A DNA stretch of 64,000 bases, taken from positions 186,001 to 250,000 of the forward strand of contig NZ_BQUV01000011.1 of the NCBI RefSeq assembly GCF_022835695.1. Reading direction: 5' to 3'. The notes under the pieces are model-generated. The model saw nothing but the letters and a program-made list of their open reading frames with translations. It did not search any database and was not told the DNA's origin. This DNA comes from Bradyrhizobium sp. Ce-3. GTDB taxonomy: Bacteria > Pseudomonadota > Alphaproteobacteria > Rhizobiales > Xanthobacteraceae. This document shows, piece after piece, positions 45,537 to 57,738 of the stretch. Made by a program: the position numbers and the translations under genes. The number at the start of each line of letters is the position of its first letter. Positions within the stretch are counted from its first letter, which is position 1.

Positions 45537-45872
45537 ATGAAGACGATCGCCGTCGCCCTGTTGCTGACTGTGGCCACGACCGTTGCGAGCGCGCAGAAGC
45601 TGCCGTTCGTAACAGCCCCGTCCACGTTCACCGCGACGCTGTCGAACAACACCCCGCTGGTGTTCGGCATGGGTGTCGCGGATGCGCAGCGCGCGCTCGG
45701 CACGCCTTTCACCTATGTCAGCGGCCGGCCCGGCAACGAGATCTTCCTGACCTTCCGCGACCTCGGCGGCAGCGGACTGTTCCCGCACCACGACCGTCTC
45801 TTCCTGCAATTCCGCAAGCACCGGCTGACCGGCTGGAAGGCCGACTGGGGCGAGAACTGGATGTGGCGCTAA
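45537..45872 (+). CDS. small exported protein, 111 aa
   Basis: ATG 45537, 10 nt after the alpha/beta hydrolase gene, so probably co-transcribed. Signal peptide MKTIAVALLLTVATTVASAQ. The mature domain of about 90 residues has VFGMGVADAQRALGTPFTYV, a SmpA/BamE-like pattern (short repeats with ALG.P), and ends GWKADWGENWMWR. I infer periplasmic location; no function is recognised. Also distinguishable from longer upstream readings, which would be low-complexity. Confidence 0.75.
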   Translation: MKTIAVALLLTVATTVASAQKLPFVTAPSTFTATLSNNTPLVFGMGVADAQRALGTPFTYVSGRPGNEIFLTFRDLGGSGLFPHHDRLFLQFRKHRLTGWKADWGENWMWR

Positions 45873-45920
45873 ACCTCATCGATGACCTTCATGCAACCCC
45901 CAACATGACAAGGATGGACC

Positions 45921-46595
45921 ATGGGACAAGACATCAAGCTGAAAGCGTCGGACGGATTTGAACTCGGCGCCTATCGTGCCGATCCTGCCGGCGCGCCGAA
46001 GGGCGCGGTGGTCGTGATCCAGGAGATCTTCGGCGTCAATCACCACATCCGCTCGGTCTGCGACCGGCTGGCCAAGGAAGGCTACGTCGCGATTGCGCCC
46101 GCGATCTTCGACCGCATCACGCCGAACTTCCAGAGCGGCTACTCGCCCGACGAAGTTGCCGAGGCGCGGAAGTTCGTCGCCAATCCGGACTTTGCCGCGA
46201 TGCTGCGCGACAGCCAGGCGGCGATCGACGCGGTGAAGTCGGCCGGACCGGTCGGCATCATCGGCTTCTGCCTCGGCGGCAGCATCGCCTATGCGGCCGC
46301 GACCAAGCTGACCGGGCTGTCGGCCGCGATCGGCTATTATGGCGGCGCCATCATCCGCTTCGCCGACGACAGGCCGGCGGTGCCGACGCAGCTGCATTTC
46401 GGCGAGAAGGATGCCGGCATTCCCTTGAGCGATGTCGAGACCATCAAGGCGAAGCGGCCCGAGGTCGAGGTCTTCATCTACCCCGGCGCACAGCACGGCT
46501 TCCATTGCGACGAGCGCGCCAGCTTCGACAAGGCCAGCGCCGACATCGCCTGGCCGCGCAGCATGGAATTTTTCGGGAAGCATCTGAAGCGCTAG
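45921..46595 (+). CDS. dienelactone hydrolase family protein
   Basis: 224 aa. Cys nucleophile elbow IIGFCLGGSIAY (Cys117), then FGEKDAGIPLSD and PGAQHGFHCDERAS with Asp and His, the true carboxymethylenebutenolidase layout. Converts dienelactone to maleylacetate in chloro-aromatic degradation, though many homologues act on other lactones. Follows the small exported protein. Probably part of the same plus-strand transcript. Confidence 0.92.
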   Translation: MGQDIKLKASDGFELGAYRADPAGAPKGAVVVIQEIFGVNHHIRSVCDRLAKEGYVAIAPAIFDRITPNFQSGYSPDEVAEARKFVANPDFAAMLRDSQAAIDAVKSAGPVGIIGFCLGGSIAYAAATKLTGLSAAIGYYGGAIIRFADDRPAVPTQLHFGEKDAGIPLSDVETIKAKRPEVEVFIYPGAQHGFHCDERASFDKASADIAWPRSMEFFGKHLKR

Positions 46596-46613
46596 AACGC
46601 ATCTCTGACCATC

Positions 46614-46652
46614 GTCATTCCGGCGCGCGCGAAGCGCGAGCCCGGAATGACG
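46614..46652. repeat. dispersed palindromic element (family D)
   Basis: CGTCATTCCGG and CCGGAATGACG are perfect 11-bp arms with CGCGCGCGAAGCGCGAG between; a shorter relative of 33164-33241. It sits between two convergent genes and could terminate both. Confidence 0.65.
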
Positions 46653-46666
46653 GCGGAGAAATGTCG

Positions 46667-47410
46667 CTAAAACCAGCGTTCGCCGACTAACACCGTGTCG
46701 CCCGGGCTCATCGGCGTACCCATCGGCACCACGAAGCGGCCGGCGCCGGACGCATCCGTATGCGTCAGCGTCACGCTGTCGCGGCGGGCGCGCGGCGAGA
46801 AGCCGCCGGCGATCGCGACTGCGCTCTCGACGGTCATGTTCGGCACGTAGGGATATTGGCCGGGGGCCTGGACTTCGCCGAGGATGAAGAACGGCCGATA
46901 GGACTCGATCTCGACCGCCACCGACGGTTCGCGGATGAAGCCGTTGCGCAGCCGCGCCGAGATTTCGCCGGCGAGGCCGGCCGGCGTGCGGCCGCGGGCC
47001 GGCACCGAGCCGATCAGCGGCATCGTGATCGCGCCGGCAGCATCGATCGCGTAGGAGTTGGTCAGGCCTTCCTGGCCGTAGACCACGACGCGGAGCTTGT
47101 CGCCCGGGCCGAGATGATAGGAGTTGTCGTAACCGGCGGGCCCACCCGGTGCAGCGGCATAAACCACCGGGGCGGCCGGCGCAGCATAGCCATAACCAGG
47201 GGAAGTGCTGGCGAAAGCCGAACGCAATGCGCTGATGGCGCCGCCGCCTCCGTCAGCAACCGGAGCGGATGCGTAGGCCGGACCGTAGCTGACGGCATCG
47301 ACGCCTTGCGGGCCGACAGCAACGGGGCCGGACGTGCTCATGCAGCCAGACAGCGCGAGCGCAGCCACAACGGCAGTGATCGGCAATCGTAACGCGTGTG
47401 CAACCGGCAC
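46667..47410 (-). CDS. polysaccharide export lipoprotein (Wza-like)
   Basis: 247 aa with GTG start at 47410. Lipobox LSGC (Cys23). The Poly_export domain starts YHLGPGDKLRVVVYGQEGLT, followed by an SLBB-like repeat FILGEVQAPGQYPYV and NMTVESAVAIAGGFSPRARR. It belongs to the outer-membrane polysaccharide export (Wza/KpsD-like) group, although no wzc-type kinase or glycosyltransferase is adjacent. A long Ala/Tyr/Pro linker (residues 30-95) is unusual for the family. Confidence 0.88.
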   Translation of the reverse strand: MPVAHALRLPITAVVAALALSGCMSTSGPVAVGPQGVDAVSYGPAYASAPVADGGGGAISALRSAFASTSPGYGYAAPAAPVVYAAAPGGPAGYDNSYHLGPGDKLRVVVYGQEGLTNSYAIDAAGAITMPLIGSVPARGRTPAGLAGEISARLRNGFIREPSVAVEIESYRPFFILGEVQAPGQYPYVPNMTVESAVAIAGGFSPRARRDSVTLTHTDASGAGRFVVPMGTPMSPGDTVLVGERWF

Positions 47411-47526
47411 CGGACCTATCCCTCAACTACGAGACAGCCCCAGTCTTGCACCACTTATGGTTAATAAACGGTTTTCGAGGATCGAACGGGAAGCCGGAAG
47501 GCCCGGCCTCCCATCGATTTGGAACA

Positions 47527-48186
47527 TCAGGCGGCGCTGACGCCGACGCCGATCGGGCAGGACACGCCGGTGCCGCCGAGCCCGCAATAGCCCGCCGGAT
47601 TCTTGGCGAGGTATTGCTGGTGGTAGTCCTCGGCGAAATAGAACTCGCCGGCCGGCGCGATTTCCGTTGTGATCGCGCCGAGCCCCTTGGCGGCAAGCGC
47701 CTTCTGATACATGGCCTGCGACAAGTCCGCAGCTTTCCGCTGCGCGTCGCCGAACGTGTAGATCGCGGAGCGATATTGCGTGCCGATGTCGTTACCCTGG
47801 CGCATGCCCTGCGTCGGGTTGTGGCTCTCCCAGAACGTCTTCAGCAACGTCTCGTAGGCGATCTTCTTCGGGTCGAACACGACCAGCACCACTTCGGTGT
47901 GGCCGGTGCGTCCCGAGCACACCTCCTCATAGGTCGGATTCGGCGTGTGGCCGCCGGCATAGCCGACCGCGGTGGTGTAGATCCCGTCGCCGAGTTCCCA
48001 GAACTTGCGCTCCGCGCCCCAGAAGCAGCCGAGCCCGAACACGGCCTGCTCGAGACCTTGCGGATAGGGCGGCAGCAACTTGCTGCCGTTGACGAAATGG
48101 GTGGTCGCGGTCGGGATCGGCGTGGCGCGGCCCGGCAGCGCCTCGGTGGCGCTCGGCAACGCGGTGGTCTTGCGCATGAACAACAT
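47527..48186 (-). CDS. msrA: peptide methionine sulfoxide reductase MsrA
   Basis: 219 aa. Catalytic motif [11 protein letters not shown] (Cys54), then [23 protein letters not shown] and a C-terminal [12 protein letters not shown] containing the resolving Cys residues. Repairs methionine-S-sulfoxide in proteins using thioredoxin. No signal peptide, so cytoplasmic. Single gene. A GAGGTAATCC Shine-Dalgarno region precedes it. Confidence 0.97.
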   Translation of the reverse strand: MLFMRKTTALPSATEALPGRATPIPTATTHFVNGSKLLPPYPQGLEQAVFGLGCFWGAERKFWELGDGIYTTAVGYAGGHTPNPTYEEVCSGRTGHTEVVLVVFDPKKIAYETLLKTFWESHNPTQGMRQGNDIGTQYRSAIYTFGDAQRKAADLSQAMYQKALAAKGLGAITTEIAPAGEFYFAEDYHQQYLAKNPAGYCGLGGTGVSCPIGVGVSAA

Positions 48187-48302
48187 GGATTACCTCCGGG
48201 CGGGACATCGGCCGACGCGGGCTTCGGCCAGCGGGCCGGCTGTCACCTATATATGTCCTTACGCAGATGATGGCAGCCCCGTTACGGAGCGCCGCCGCCC
48301 GG

Positions 48303-48620
48303 TCAGTCGCGCGCGTAGCCGATCAGGGGCTTGCGCGGCCGGAACAGGACCATCAGCAGGATGCCGGCGATGCCGAGCACCGCGAACACCGGCTGCTCCA
48401 GCACCAGGCGGATCACACTGTTCCAGAGCCAGGGCGCGACACGATCCACCCAGGCATGGAACGCCTGCTGGCTCGACTGGTGGATGTCGTTCCAGAACTG
48501 GCCGAATTGGGTGAACCGCAGGCTCTGGTCGGCGACGAAGCGGGCCCCGTCATAGACCATGAAGATGAAGCTGCCAGCCAGCAGCAGAAGGCCGATCAGA
48601 CGGAAAAAGCCGCGGATCAT
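48303..48620 (-). CDS. small membrane protein, 105 aa
   Basis: Two hydrophobic segments (GFFRLIGLLLLAGSFIFMVY and VFAVLGIAGILLMVLF) flanking a helical middle containing HQSSQQAFHAWVDRVAP. GGAGTTTGGG precedes ATG 48620. Common in Rhizobiales with unknown function. Not in an operon with msrA, from which it is separated by 116 nt. Confidence 0.8.
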   Translation of the reverse strand: MIRGFFRLIGLLLLAGSFIFMVYDGARFVADQSLRFTQFGQFWNDIHQSSQQAFHAWVDRVAPWLWNSVIRLVLEQPVFAVLGIAGILLMVLFRPRKPLIGYARD

Positions 48621-48993
48621 GCGTCACCCAAACTCCCTGTCGCGCCCCACGCGTCGTCAGGCCTTACCGGGCGCCTCCCGGAAATTCAACCTCTTCAGCG
48701 GCTTATCCGGGCCTGAAAGGCCCGATTTCAGGCCGTTTTTCGGTCCCGAAAGCGTTGACGGTGCTGCCTGCGCCATTTATAAGACCGGCCGATGGCGGCG
48801 GGCGCAATCCTGCCGCCGCTGTTCTTTGGACAGTGCCGCATGCGGGGGCAGCATTTTGCGCTCTTCGGATGGCCGCCTCAAGGACACCCAAGAAAGCCAC
48901 CTTGGACAACTACATCAGAGTTGAGATTTGAACCGGCCGGTGCGCGCAAGCCCGACCACCGAGCGATCACCGCCGAAGGACAGTTAGAGAACC
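48621..48993. other. intergenic region with rpsT promoter and an unattached terminator hairpin
   Basis: 373 bp. It holds the promoter and leader for rpsT. The only notable structure is the hairpin at 48710-48740 listed separately. No gene with a convincing ribosome-binding site was found. Confidence 0.6.
48710..48740 (+). terminator. plus-strand terminator-like hairpin with no gene upstream
   Basis: Perfect 9-bp stem GGCCTGAAA/TTTCAGGCC, 7-nt loop, then GTTTTT. The nearest upstream plus-strand gene ends at 46595, so it either ends an unrecognised small RNA or attenuates a long rpsT leader. Confidence 0.6.
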
Positions 48994-49260
48994 ATGGCCA
49001 ACACCACCTCCGCCAAGAAGGCGACCCGCAAGATTGCCCGCCGCACCATCGTCAACAAGTCGCGCCGCACGCAGATGCGTGGCGCGGTGCGCACCGTCGA
49101 GGAAGCGATCAAGAGCGGCGACCGCGAGGCGGCACTCAAGGCGATGAGCAAGGCCGAGCCCGAACTGATGAAGGCAGCGCAGCGCAACATCATTCACAAG
49201 AACCTCGCGAGCCGGAAGGTGTCGCGCCTCACGCAGAGCATCGCCAAGCTCGCGAAGTAA
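48994..49260 (+). CDS. rpsT: 30S ribosomal protein S20
   Basis: 88 aa. Highly basic, helical: [20 protein letters not shown], then [20 protein letters not shown] and a C-terminal helical block. Binds 16S rRNA in early 30S assembly. The terminator immediately after is strong. In the upstream leader a hairpin is present, which could matter for regulation. Confidence 0.98.
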   Translation: MANTTSAKKATRKIARRTIVNKSRRTQMRGAVRTVEEAIKSGDREAALKAMSKAEPELMKAAQRNIIHKNLASRKVSRLTQSIAKLAK

Positions 49261-49314
49261 GCTCATCGCGTAAAGCTCGTCGCACGAGCTGACCGAAAAC
49301 GCATCTGTCACGAA

Positions 49315-49342
49315 GCCCGGCTCACGCCGGGCTTTTTGTTTT
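49315..49342 (+). terminator. Rho-independent terminator of rpsT
   Basis: Perfect 7-bp stem GCCCGGC/GCCGGGC, 4-nt loop TCAC, followed by TTTTTGTTTT. Confidence 0.92.
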
Positions 49343-50499
49343 CGTCTCGTCTTTTGTCGTGGAAGTTTCATAGCGCGAGAACAATGCACGTTGCCGCGCA
49401 ACGAACTGCGTGTCATGTTTCGTCGCGTCCGTAGTTCTACCGGCTCAACATGCTTAACGCAGCGCACTCGCGCAGAGATTGTTGTGCGCTAAGCTGGATA
49501 GATGGAATAGCGCGCGAACATTTCGCGCTGAAAATTGCGAAGCGGGGTTACCCTGCAAAAGTAATCGTGAAAAATCACGTCTCGCGAATTACTTATGCAC
49601 ATAGCGCCGGACAGCGATTGGAAAAATGACCGGCGCGAGACCAAATGTAAATTTTCTATGAAAAATTTTTGGTATTGCACCGTCGTTTGTGACACGCGTG
49701 ATTCTGTGCGCTGATTCAAAAACTTGCTTTCGCAACTCAGCATCGGCAACGCCGCAACAGTCGCGAAGAGTCACGATCCCCGTCGAATCCACGGATTGTC
49801 AGAAAATGCGCTTGGTGTATTTATTTCTTGTTCGCGACGCCCACGGCTCTCCAGATCAGCGCGGTTTGAGACCCTGGGGCGGACGCACAAATCGGCGGCG
49901 GTGTGTGCGTTAGCGACGCTTTCCAAGCGAAGCTGGATTGACGGCTCATAGCGATATGAGGACGGACGACCGACCTGTGTCAAAATATCTCCGGCGATGT
50001 CCCCGGCAATTTGGGGGATCGAACAAGAGAGACCAGGACGTCAGTCGGAATCTGGCAGCGGGAACGCGGCGCAAGCGAACGGGTTGACGACGACACGCGG
50101 CGGCGAAGCGCCGGGCATTTCGGTGTTCGGTAGCGGCAGTTCGAATTTTAGACACCAGCAAGCTGACAACTTGCCGCGATACGTCGCGGTGGGAGGGGGA
50201 GGACTTATGCCTTACGGTATCATCACTGCAGTCGAACCAACGACAATTGAAGTGCAGATTTCCAGTGGTGCCGTAATCAACCCCTCGGACGTTGGCTCTT
50301 ACCCGCAGCGGCCGTCGAGTACGCGCTGACCTCGCGGGACGCATCTTCTCCAAACAGCTGATCTGTCGCGTGGCGCATGGCCGCCACACGGGAGAGCTTT
50401 GTCCGGAGCAGACCGCGCCCGCTGGAGGTCGCGTCGTGGCAGGAGCCCTGCGCGGCGCTTTCGCAACAATTATCTCTCAGACTTGGAAGTACGAAAGCA
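49343..50499. other. AT-rich 1.2-kb region upstream of dnaA
   Basis: Noticeably more AT-rich than its surroundings, especially 49550-49720 and 49780-49840. It holds palindromes CGCGAA-CAT-TTCGCG (about 49512) and CGTGA-AAAA-TCACG (49566-49579), and one perfect DnaA box at 49593-49601. A 110-codon plus frame (49997-50329) lacks a ribosome-binding site and is not called. It contains the dnaA promoter and may be involved in replication control; I cannot show that it is oriC. Confidence 0.6.
49593..49601 (+). promoter_or_regulatory. DnaA box TTATGCACA
   Basis: Exact match to TTATNCACA, within the AT-rich dnaA upstream region. No second perfect box was found within 1 kb. Confidence 0.55.
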
Positions 50500-51930
50500 A
50501 TGACGAACACGGAACAGGATCGCTGGTCGCGCGTGAAGGGACGTTTGCGGACGAGCGTTGGCGAGGACGTTTACACGAGCTGGTTTGCGCGGATGGATCT
50601 GGAGAGCGTGCACGATGAGAGCGTGCACCTGTCGGTTCCGACCCGGTTCCTCAAGAGCTGGATCCAGGCGCATTACGCCGAGCGCGTGCTCTCCTGCTGG
50701 CAGGCCGAGATGCCCGAAGTGCATCGCATCGACCTCACCGTGCGCTCCGCGATCCGTGCGATGGCCCCGGCCAGGGAAGCGGTTGCTCCGGTCGAAGCGC
50801 GCCGTGTCGAGCGCCACGACGGTCGTCCCGCGCCTGAACTGCGCTCGGTCGCGACCGCGCCGGTGTCCGCCAGCCATGACGCGCTCGGCGGCTCGCCGCT
50901 CGATCCGCGCCTGACCTTCGCAAGCTTCGTGGTCGGCCGCTCCAACACGCTGGCCCATGCGGCCGCGCGCCAGGTCGCTGAAGGACGCCGCGGCGATCCC
51001 GTGATGTTCAATCCGCTCTACATTCATGCCGGCGTCGGCCTCGGCAAGACCCATCTGCTGCAGGCGGTGACCTGGGCCGGCAATTCCGGCGGCGAGCGCA
51101 AGGTGCTGTATCTCACCGCCGAGAAGTTCATGTACGGCTTCGTCGCGGCGCTGAAGACGCAGACGGCGCTGGCGTTCAAGGAGGCGCTGCGCGGCATCGA
51201 CGTGCTGGTGATCGACGATCTGCAGTTCCTGCAGGGCAAGTCGACGCAGGCCGAGTTCTGCCACACGCTGAACGCGCTGATCGATGCCGGCCGCCAGGTC
51301 GTGATCGCGGCCGACCGTCCGCCCTCGGATCTGGAAAGCCTCGACGACCGGGTGCGCTCGCGGCTCGCCGGCGGTCTCGTGGTCGAGATGGCTTCGCTCG
51401 GCGAAGAACTGCGGCTCGGCATCCTGAAGTCGCGCGTCGCCGCCGCCCGCGTCCACCACGCGAGCTTCGAGGTGCCGGAGGAAGTGCTCGACTATCTGGC
51501 GCGCACCATCACCCATAACGGCCGCGACCTCGAAGGCGCGATCAACCGCCTGCTGGCGCATTCCAAGCTCAACAACCAGCCGGTGACGCTGGAAATGGCC
51601 GAGCGCGAGGTGCGCGACCTGATCCGCCCGCAGGAGCCGAAGCGGATCAAGATCGAGGACATCCAGCGCGTGGTCGCGCGGCAGTACAATGTCAGCCGCT
51701 CCGACTTGCTGTCGTCCCGCCGTACCGCCAACGTGGTGCGCCCGCGCCAGGTTGCGATGTATCTGGCGAAGACGCTGACCCTGCGCTCGCTGCCGGAGAT
51801 CGGCCGGCGCTTCGGCGGCCGCGACCACACCACGGTGCTGCACGCCGTGCGCAAGATTGAGGCACTGGTCGCCAAGGACACGACGCTGTCGGAGGAAGTC
51901 GAATCGCTGAAGCGTCAGCTGCAGGAATAG
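50500..51930 (+). CDS. dnaA: chromosomal replication initiator DnaA
   Basis: 476 aa from ATG 50500 (an in-frame extension to 50377 is unlikely). Domain I is helical ([20 protein letters not shown]), the linker is short and Pro/Ala-rich, and AAA+ domain III has Walker [10 protein letters not shown] (residues about 178-185) and Walker [10 protein letters not shown] (235-243). Domain IV has the DNA-binding signature [15 protein letters not shown] (from residue 439). It binds DnaA boxes and opens the origin. A terminator follows. The dnaA-dnaN-recF-gyrB order is conserved. Confidence 0.98.
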   Translation: MTNTEQDRWSRVKGRLRTSVGEDVYTSWFARMDLESVHDESVHLSVPTRFLKSWIQAHYAERVLSCWQAEMPEVHRIDLTVRSAIRAMAPAREAVAPVEARRVERHDGRPAPELRSVATAPVSASHDALGGSPLDPRLTFASFVVGRSNTLAHAAARQVAEGRRGDPVMFNPLYIHAGVGLGKTHLLQAVTWAGNSGGERKVLYLTAEKFMYGFVAALKTQTALAFKEALRGIDVLVIDDLQFLQGKSTQAEFCHTLNALIDAGRQVVIAADRPPSDLESLDDRVRSRLAGGLVVEMASLGEELRLGILKSRVAAARVHHASFEVPEEVLDYLARTITHNGRDLEGAINRLLAHSKLNNQPVTLEMAEREVRDLIRPQEPKRIKIEDIQRVVARQYNVSRSDLLSSRRTANVVRPRQVAMYLAKTLTLRSLPEIGRRFGGRDHTTVLHAVRKIEALVAKDTTLSEEVESLKRQLQE

Positions 51931-51974
51931 GACTGCAGGAATAAGGCGGCCGCGTCAGGCCGGCGCGTTCCATG

Positions 51975-52012
51975 GCCCTCCCCTTAGCAAGAGGGGAGGG
52001 CTAAACTTTTTT
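51975..52012 (+). terminator. terminator after dnaA
   Basis: 10-bp stem GCCCTCCCCT/AGGGGAGGGC with a 7-nt loop, followed by TAAACTTTTTT, so dnaN needs its own promoter in the following 200 bp. Confidence 0.88.
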
Positions 52013-52209
52013 CCGACCCAAAACGTGGGGAACGGGGCCCGTTTCGCGCCTCTATCCCTTGCACCGGCCGCCCATCCGCGCCACCTTGCGGTCCCCCCGT
52101 GGGTTTGATCAAATCCGGTATTGATCCGGCTTTTCGGGTTTCCAATGCCGCGGTGCTGCCCTGAACGGCCGCCCGGCTTTTCCATCTGAGGGATCTGGCG
52201 GGTATTGCA

Positions 52210-53328
52210 ATGAAGGTCACCGTCGAGCGCGCGCAACTGCTGAAATCGCTGGGTCACGTCCATCGCGTGGTCGAGCGCCGCAACACCATCCCGATCCTCG
52301 GCAACGTGTTGATCCGCGCCGAGGGCGCCAAATTGTCGCTGAAGGCGACCGACCTCGATCTCGAGGTGACGGAGACCCTGGCCGCCGAGACCGGAACCGC
52401 CGGCTCGACCACGGTGCCCGCGCACATGTTCTATGACATCGTCCGCAAGCTGCCGGACGGCTCGCAGATCGTGCTGGAGGCCGACGGCGACCGCTCGGTG
52501 CTCGCAGTGCGCGCCGGCCGCTCGCGCTTCACGCTGCAAACCCTGCCCGAGAGCGACTTCCCGGGCCTTGCCGCCGGCGACATGACGCATTCGTTCTCGC
52601 TGCCGGCCTCCGACATCAAGCGCCTGATCGACCGCACGCAGTTTGCGATCTCGACCGAAGAGACCCGCTATTACCTCAACGGCATCTATCTGCACGCCGC
52701 CGGCAGCGCCAAGGCAGCGACCTTGCGCGGCGTTGCGACCGACGGCCACCGCCTGGCCCAGATCGACCTCGCGCTGCCCAAAGGCGCAACCGGCATGCCC
52801 GGCGTGATCGTACCGCGCAAGACCGTCGGCGAGGTGCAGCGGCTGATCGAGGGCGACGACGCCGAGATCGCGATCGAGCTGTCGGACGGCAAGATCCGCT
52901 TCACGCTCGGCAATGTGGTGCTGACCTCGAAGCTGATCGACGGCACCTTCCCGGACTATGGCCGCGTCATCCCGCAGAACAACGACAAGGAACTGGTCGT
53001 CGACAAGAAGGATTTCGAGGCCGCCGTCGACCGCGTCTCGACCATCTCCAGCGAACGCGGCCGCGCGGTGAAGCTCGCGCTGTCCGCTGGCAAGCTGGTG
53101 CTCTCGGTCACCAACCCGGATTCCGGCAGCGCCACCGAAGAAATCGAGGTCGAGTACGCCTCCGACGCGCTCGATATCGGCTTCAACTCGCGCTATCTGC
53201 TCGACATCGCCGCCCAGATCGAGGGCGAGGTCGCGGTGCTGAAGCTCGCCGATCCCGGCTCGCCGACCCTGGTGCAGGACAAGGACAGCAAGGGCGCACT
53301 CTACGTGCTGATGCCGATGCGGGTGTGA
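52210..53328 (+). CDS. dnaN: DNA polymerase III beta (sliding clamp)
   Basis: 372 aa. Three repeated clamp domains; N-terminal ERAQLLKSLGHVHRVVERRN and IPILGNVLIRAEGAKLSL, then DIKRLIDRTQFAISTEETRY. The C-terminal end ALYVLMPMRV is the family-typical terminus. It tethers the polymerase to DNA. Separated from dnaA by a terminator, so it probably has its own promoter. Confidence 0.98.
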   Translation: MKVTVERAQLLKSLGHVHRVVERRNTIPILGNVLIRAEGAKLSLKATDLDLEVTETLAAETGTAGSTTVPAHMFYDIVRKLPDGSQIVLEADGDRSVLAVRAGRSRFTLQTLPESDFPGLAAGDMTHSFSLPASDIKRLIDRTQFAISTEETRYYLNGIYLHAAGSAKAATLRGVATDGHRLAQIDLALPKGATGMPGVIVPRKTVGEVQRLIEGDDAEIAIELSDGKIRFTLGNVVLTSKLIDGTFPDYGRVIPQNNDKELVVDKKDFEAAVDRVSTISSERGRAVKLALSAGKLVLSVTNPDSGSATEEIEVEYASDALDIGFNSRYLLDIAAQIEGEVAVLKLADPGSPTLVQDKDSKGALYVLMPMRV

Positions 53329-53403
53329 CGCACTTCTCTTCGCGCGCATCGGCACTAGATTGCGTCGTGGCTGGGCACGACTGCCCGGCAATGACGAGCT
53401 GAG

Positions 53404-54540
53404 ATGACCCCGTCCCGCATTCATCGCCTGTCGCTGACGCATTTCCGCAATTACCGGGCGGCGACGCTGCAGGTCGCGGGCGACATGGTGGTGCTGGTCG
53501 GGCCGAACGGCGCCGGCAAGACCAATTGCATCGAGGCGGTCTCGTTCCTGTCGCCGGGCCGCGGCCTGCGCCGCGCCACCCTGGAGGACATCGCCGACAA
53601 TCAGGGCGACGGCTCCTGGGCGGTTTCCGCCGAAGTCGAGGGCGCGCTCGGCCTCGCCACGCTCGGCACCGGCATCGATCCCCCGACCGGCGAGGCGAGC
53701 AACTCAAGGCGCTGCCGGATCGATCGCGAGCCGGTGGGTTCCGCAACCGCGTTCGGCGATCATCTGCGCATCGTCTGGCTGACGCCGGCGATGGACGGCC
53801 TGTTCATGGGCGCTGCGTCGGAACGGCGGCGCTTCTTCGACCGCCTGGTGCTGGCGATCGATTCCGAGCATTCCAGCCGGGTGTCGGCGCTGGAGCGCTC
53901 GCTGCGTTCGCGCAACCGGCTGCTCGAGGTGCGCAATTACGACGACCATTGGTGTGATGCAATCGAGCGCGAGACCGCGGAGCTTGCGGTCGCGGTCGCC
54001 GCATCGCGCGGCCAGACCGCGGCCAAGCTCGCCGTGATGCTGCGCGCGCGCGGCGCGGCCTCGGCGTTCCCGTCCGCCGAGATCATGCTCGATGGCTGGA
54101 TGGAGAACGCACTGCTGCAGGAGCCCGCGACCGCAGTGGAAGACCGCTACCGCGAAATCCTGCGCGCCAGCCGGCCACGCGACGCCGCCGCCGGGCGCAC
54201 GCTGGACGGCCCCCATCTGACCGACCTTCAGGTGCTCTACGCGCCGAAGAACATGCCGGCGCGCGATGCTTCCACCGGCGAACAGAAGGCGCTCCTGATC
54301 GGGCTGGTGCTGGCGCATGCGACGATGGTCGCGGAGATGACCGGCATCGTGCCGCTATTGCTGCTCGACGAGGTCGTCGCCCATCTCGATCCGAACCGCC
54401 GCAAGGCGCTGTTCGAGGAACTCGCCAAGCTCGGCGCGCAGGTCTGGATGACCGGCGCCGATCCCGCGGCGTTCGTCGATATCGGCCCGCGCGGGGAGAT
54501 TTTCGACGTCGAATCCGGCCGCGCCACACGGCGCGGCTGA
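53404..54540 (+). CDS. recF: DNA replication and repair protein RecF
   Basis: 378 aa SMC-like ATPase. Walker A VLVGPNGAGKTNCIEAV (residues about 31-47), the family-typical SPGRGLRRA, and near the C-terminus ABC-type DEVVAHLDPNRRKALFEEL with Walker B. Loads RecA at single-strand gaps. 75 nt after dnaN, likely co-transcribed. Confidence 0.98.
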   Translation: MTPSRIHRLSLTHFRNYRAATLQVAGDMVVLVGPNGAGKTNCIEAVSFLSPGRGLRRATLEDIADNQGDGSWAVSAEVEGALGLATLGTGIDPPTGEASNSRRCRIDREPVGSATAFGDHLRIVWLTPAMDGLFMGAASERRRFFDRLVLAIDSEHSSRVSALERSLRSRNRLLEVRNYDDHWCDAIERETAELAVAVAASRGQTAAKLAVMLRARGAASAFPSAEIMLDGWMENALLQEPATAVEDRYREILRASRPRDAAAGRTLDGPHLTDLQVLYAPKNMPARDASTGEQKALLIGLVLAHATMVAEMTGIVPLLLLDEVVAHLDPNRRKALFEELAKLGAQVWMTGADPAAFVDIGPRGEIFDVESGRATRRG

Positions 54541-57523
<2,983 letters not shown>

Positions 57524-57738
57524 TGATCGCGGCCGGCCGGCTTGCGCCTGCCGACGCGATGGCTCGGCGAGCATGACGTCTCCGTGACCGCGCGACCGAC
57601 GCCGTCGCGCTGCTACCTTTCGGGTGGAAGCCGCGCCGGGAGTTGTGTTACGGTGCCGGACAGCCATTGATTCCGTTACGGAATTTCGCGTGGCCGAGTT
57701 CGAATCCAAGTCTGGATAATGCGTTAGGGGACATCCGC

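Noticed and set aside
49997-50329. 110-codon plus-strand frame in the dnaA upstream region
   Set aside because: No ribosome-binding site, no domain and no coding-like composition; considered part of the intergenic region.
50377-50499. Extended dnaA N-terminus from an in-frame ATG at 50377
   Set aside because: The added 41 residues are unlike DnaA domain I, which begins cleanly at 50500 ([13 protein letters not shown]).
57643-57738. A tRNA T-loop-like string GTTCGAATCC near 57691
   Set aside because: No matching acceptor stem, D-loop or anticodon stem can be drawn around it, and the region is the murA leader.
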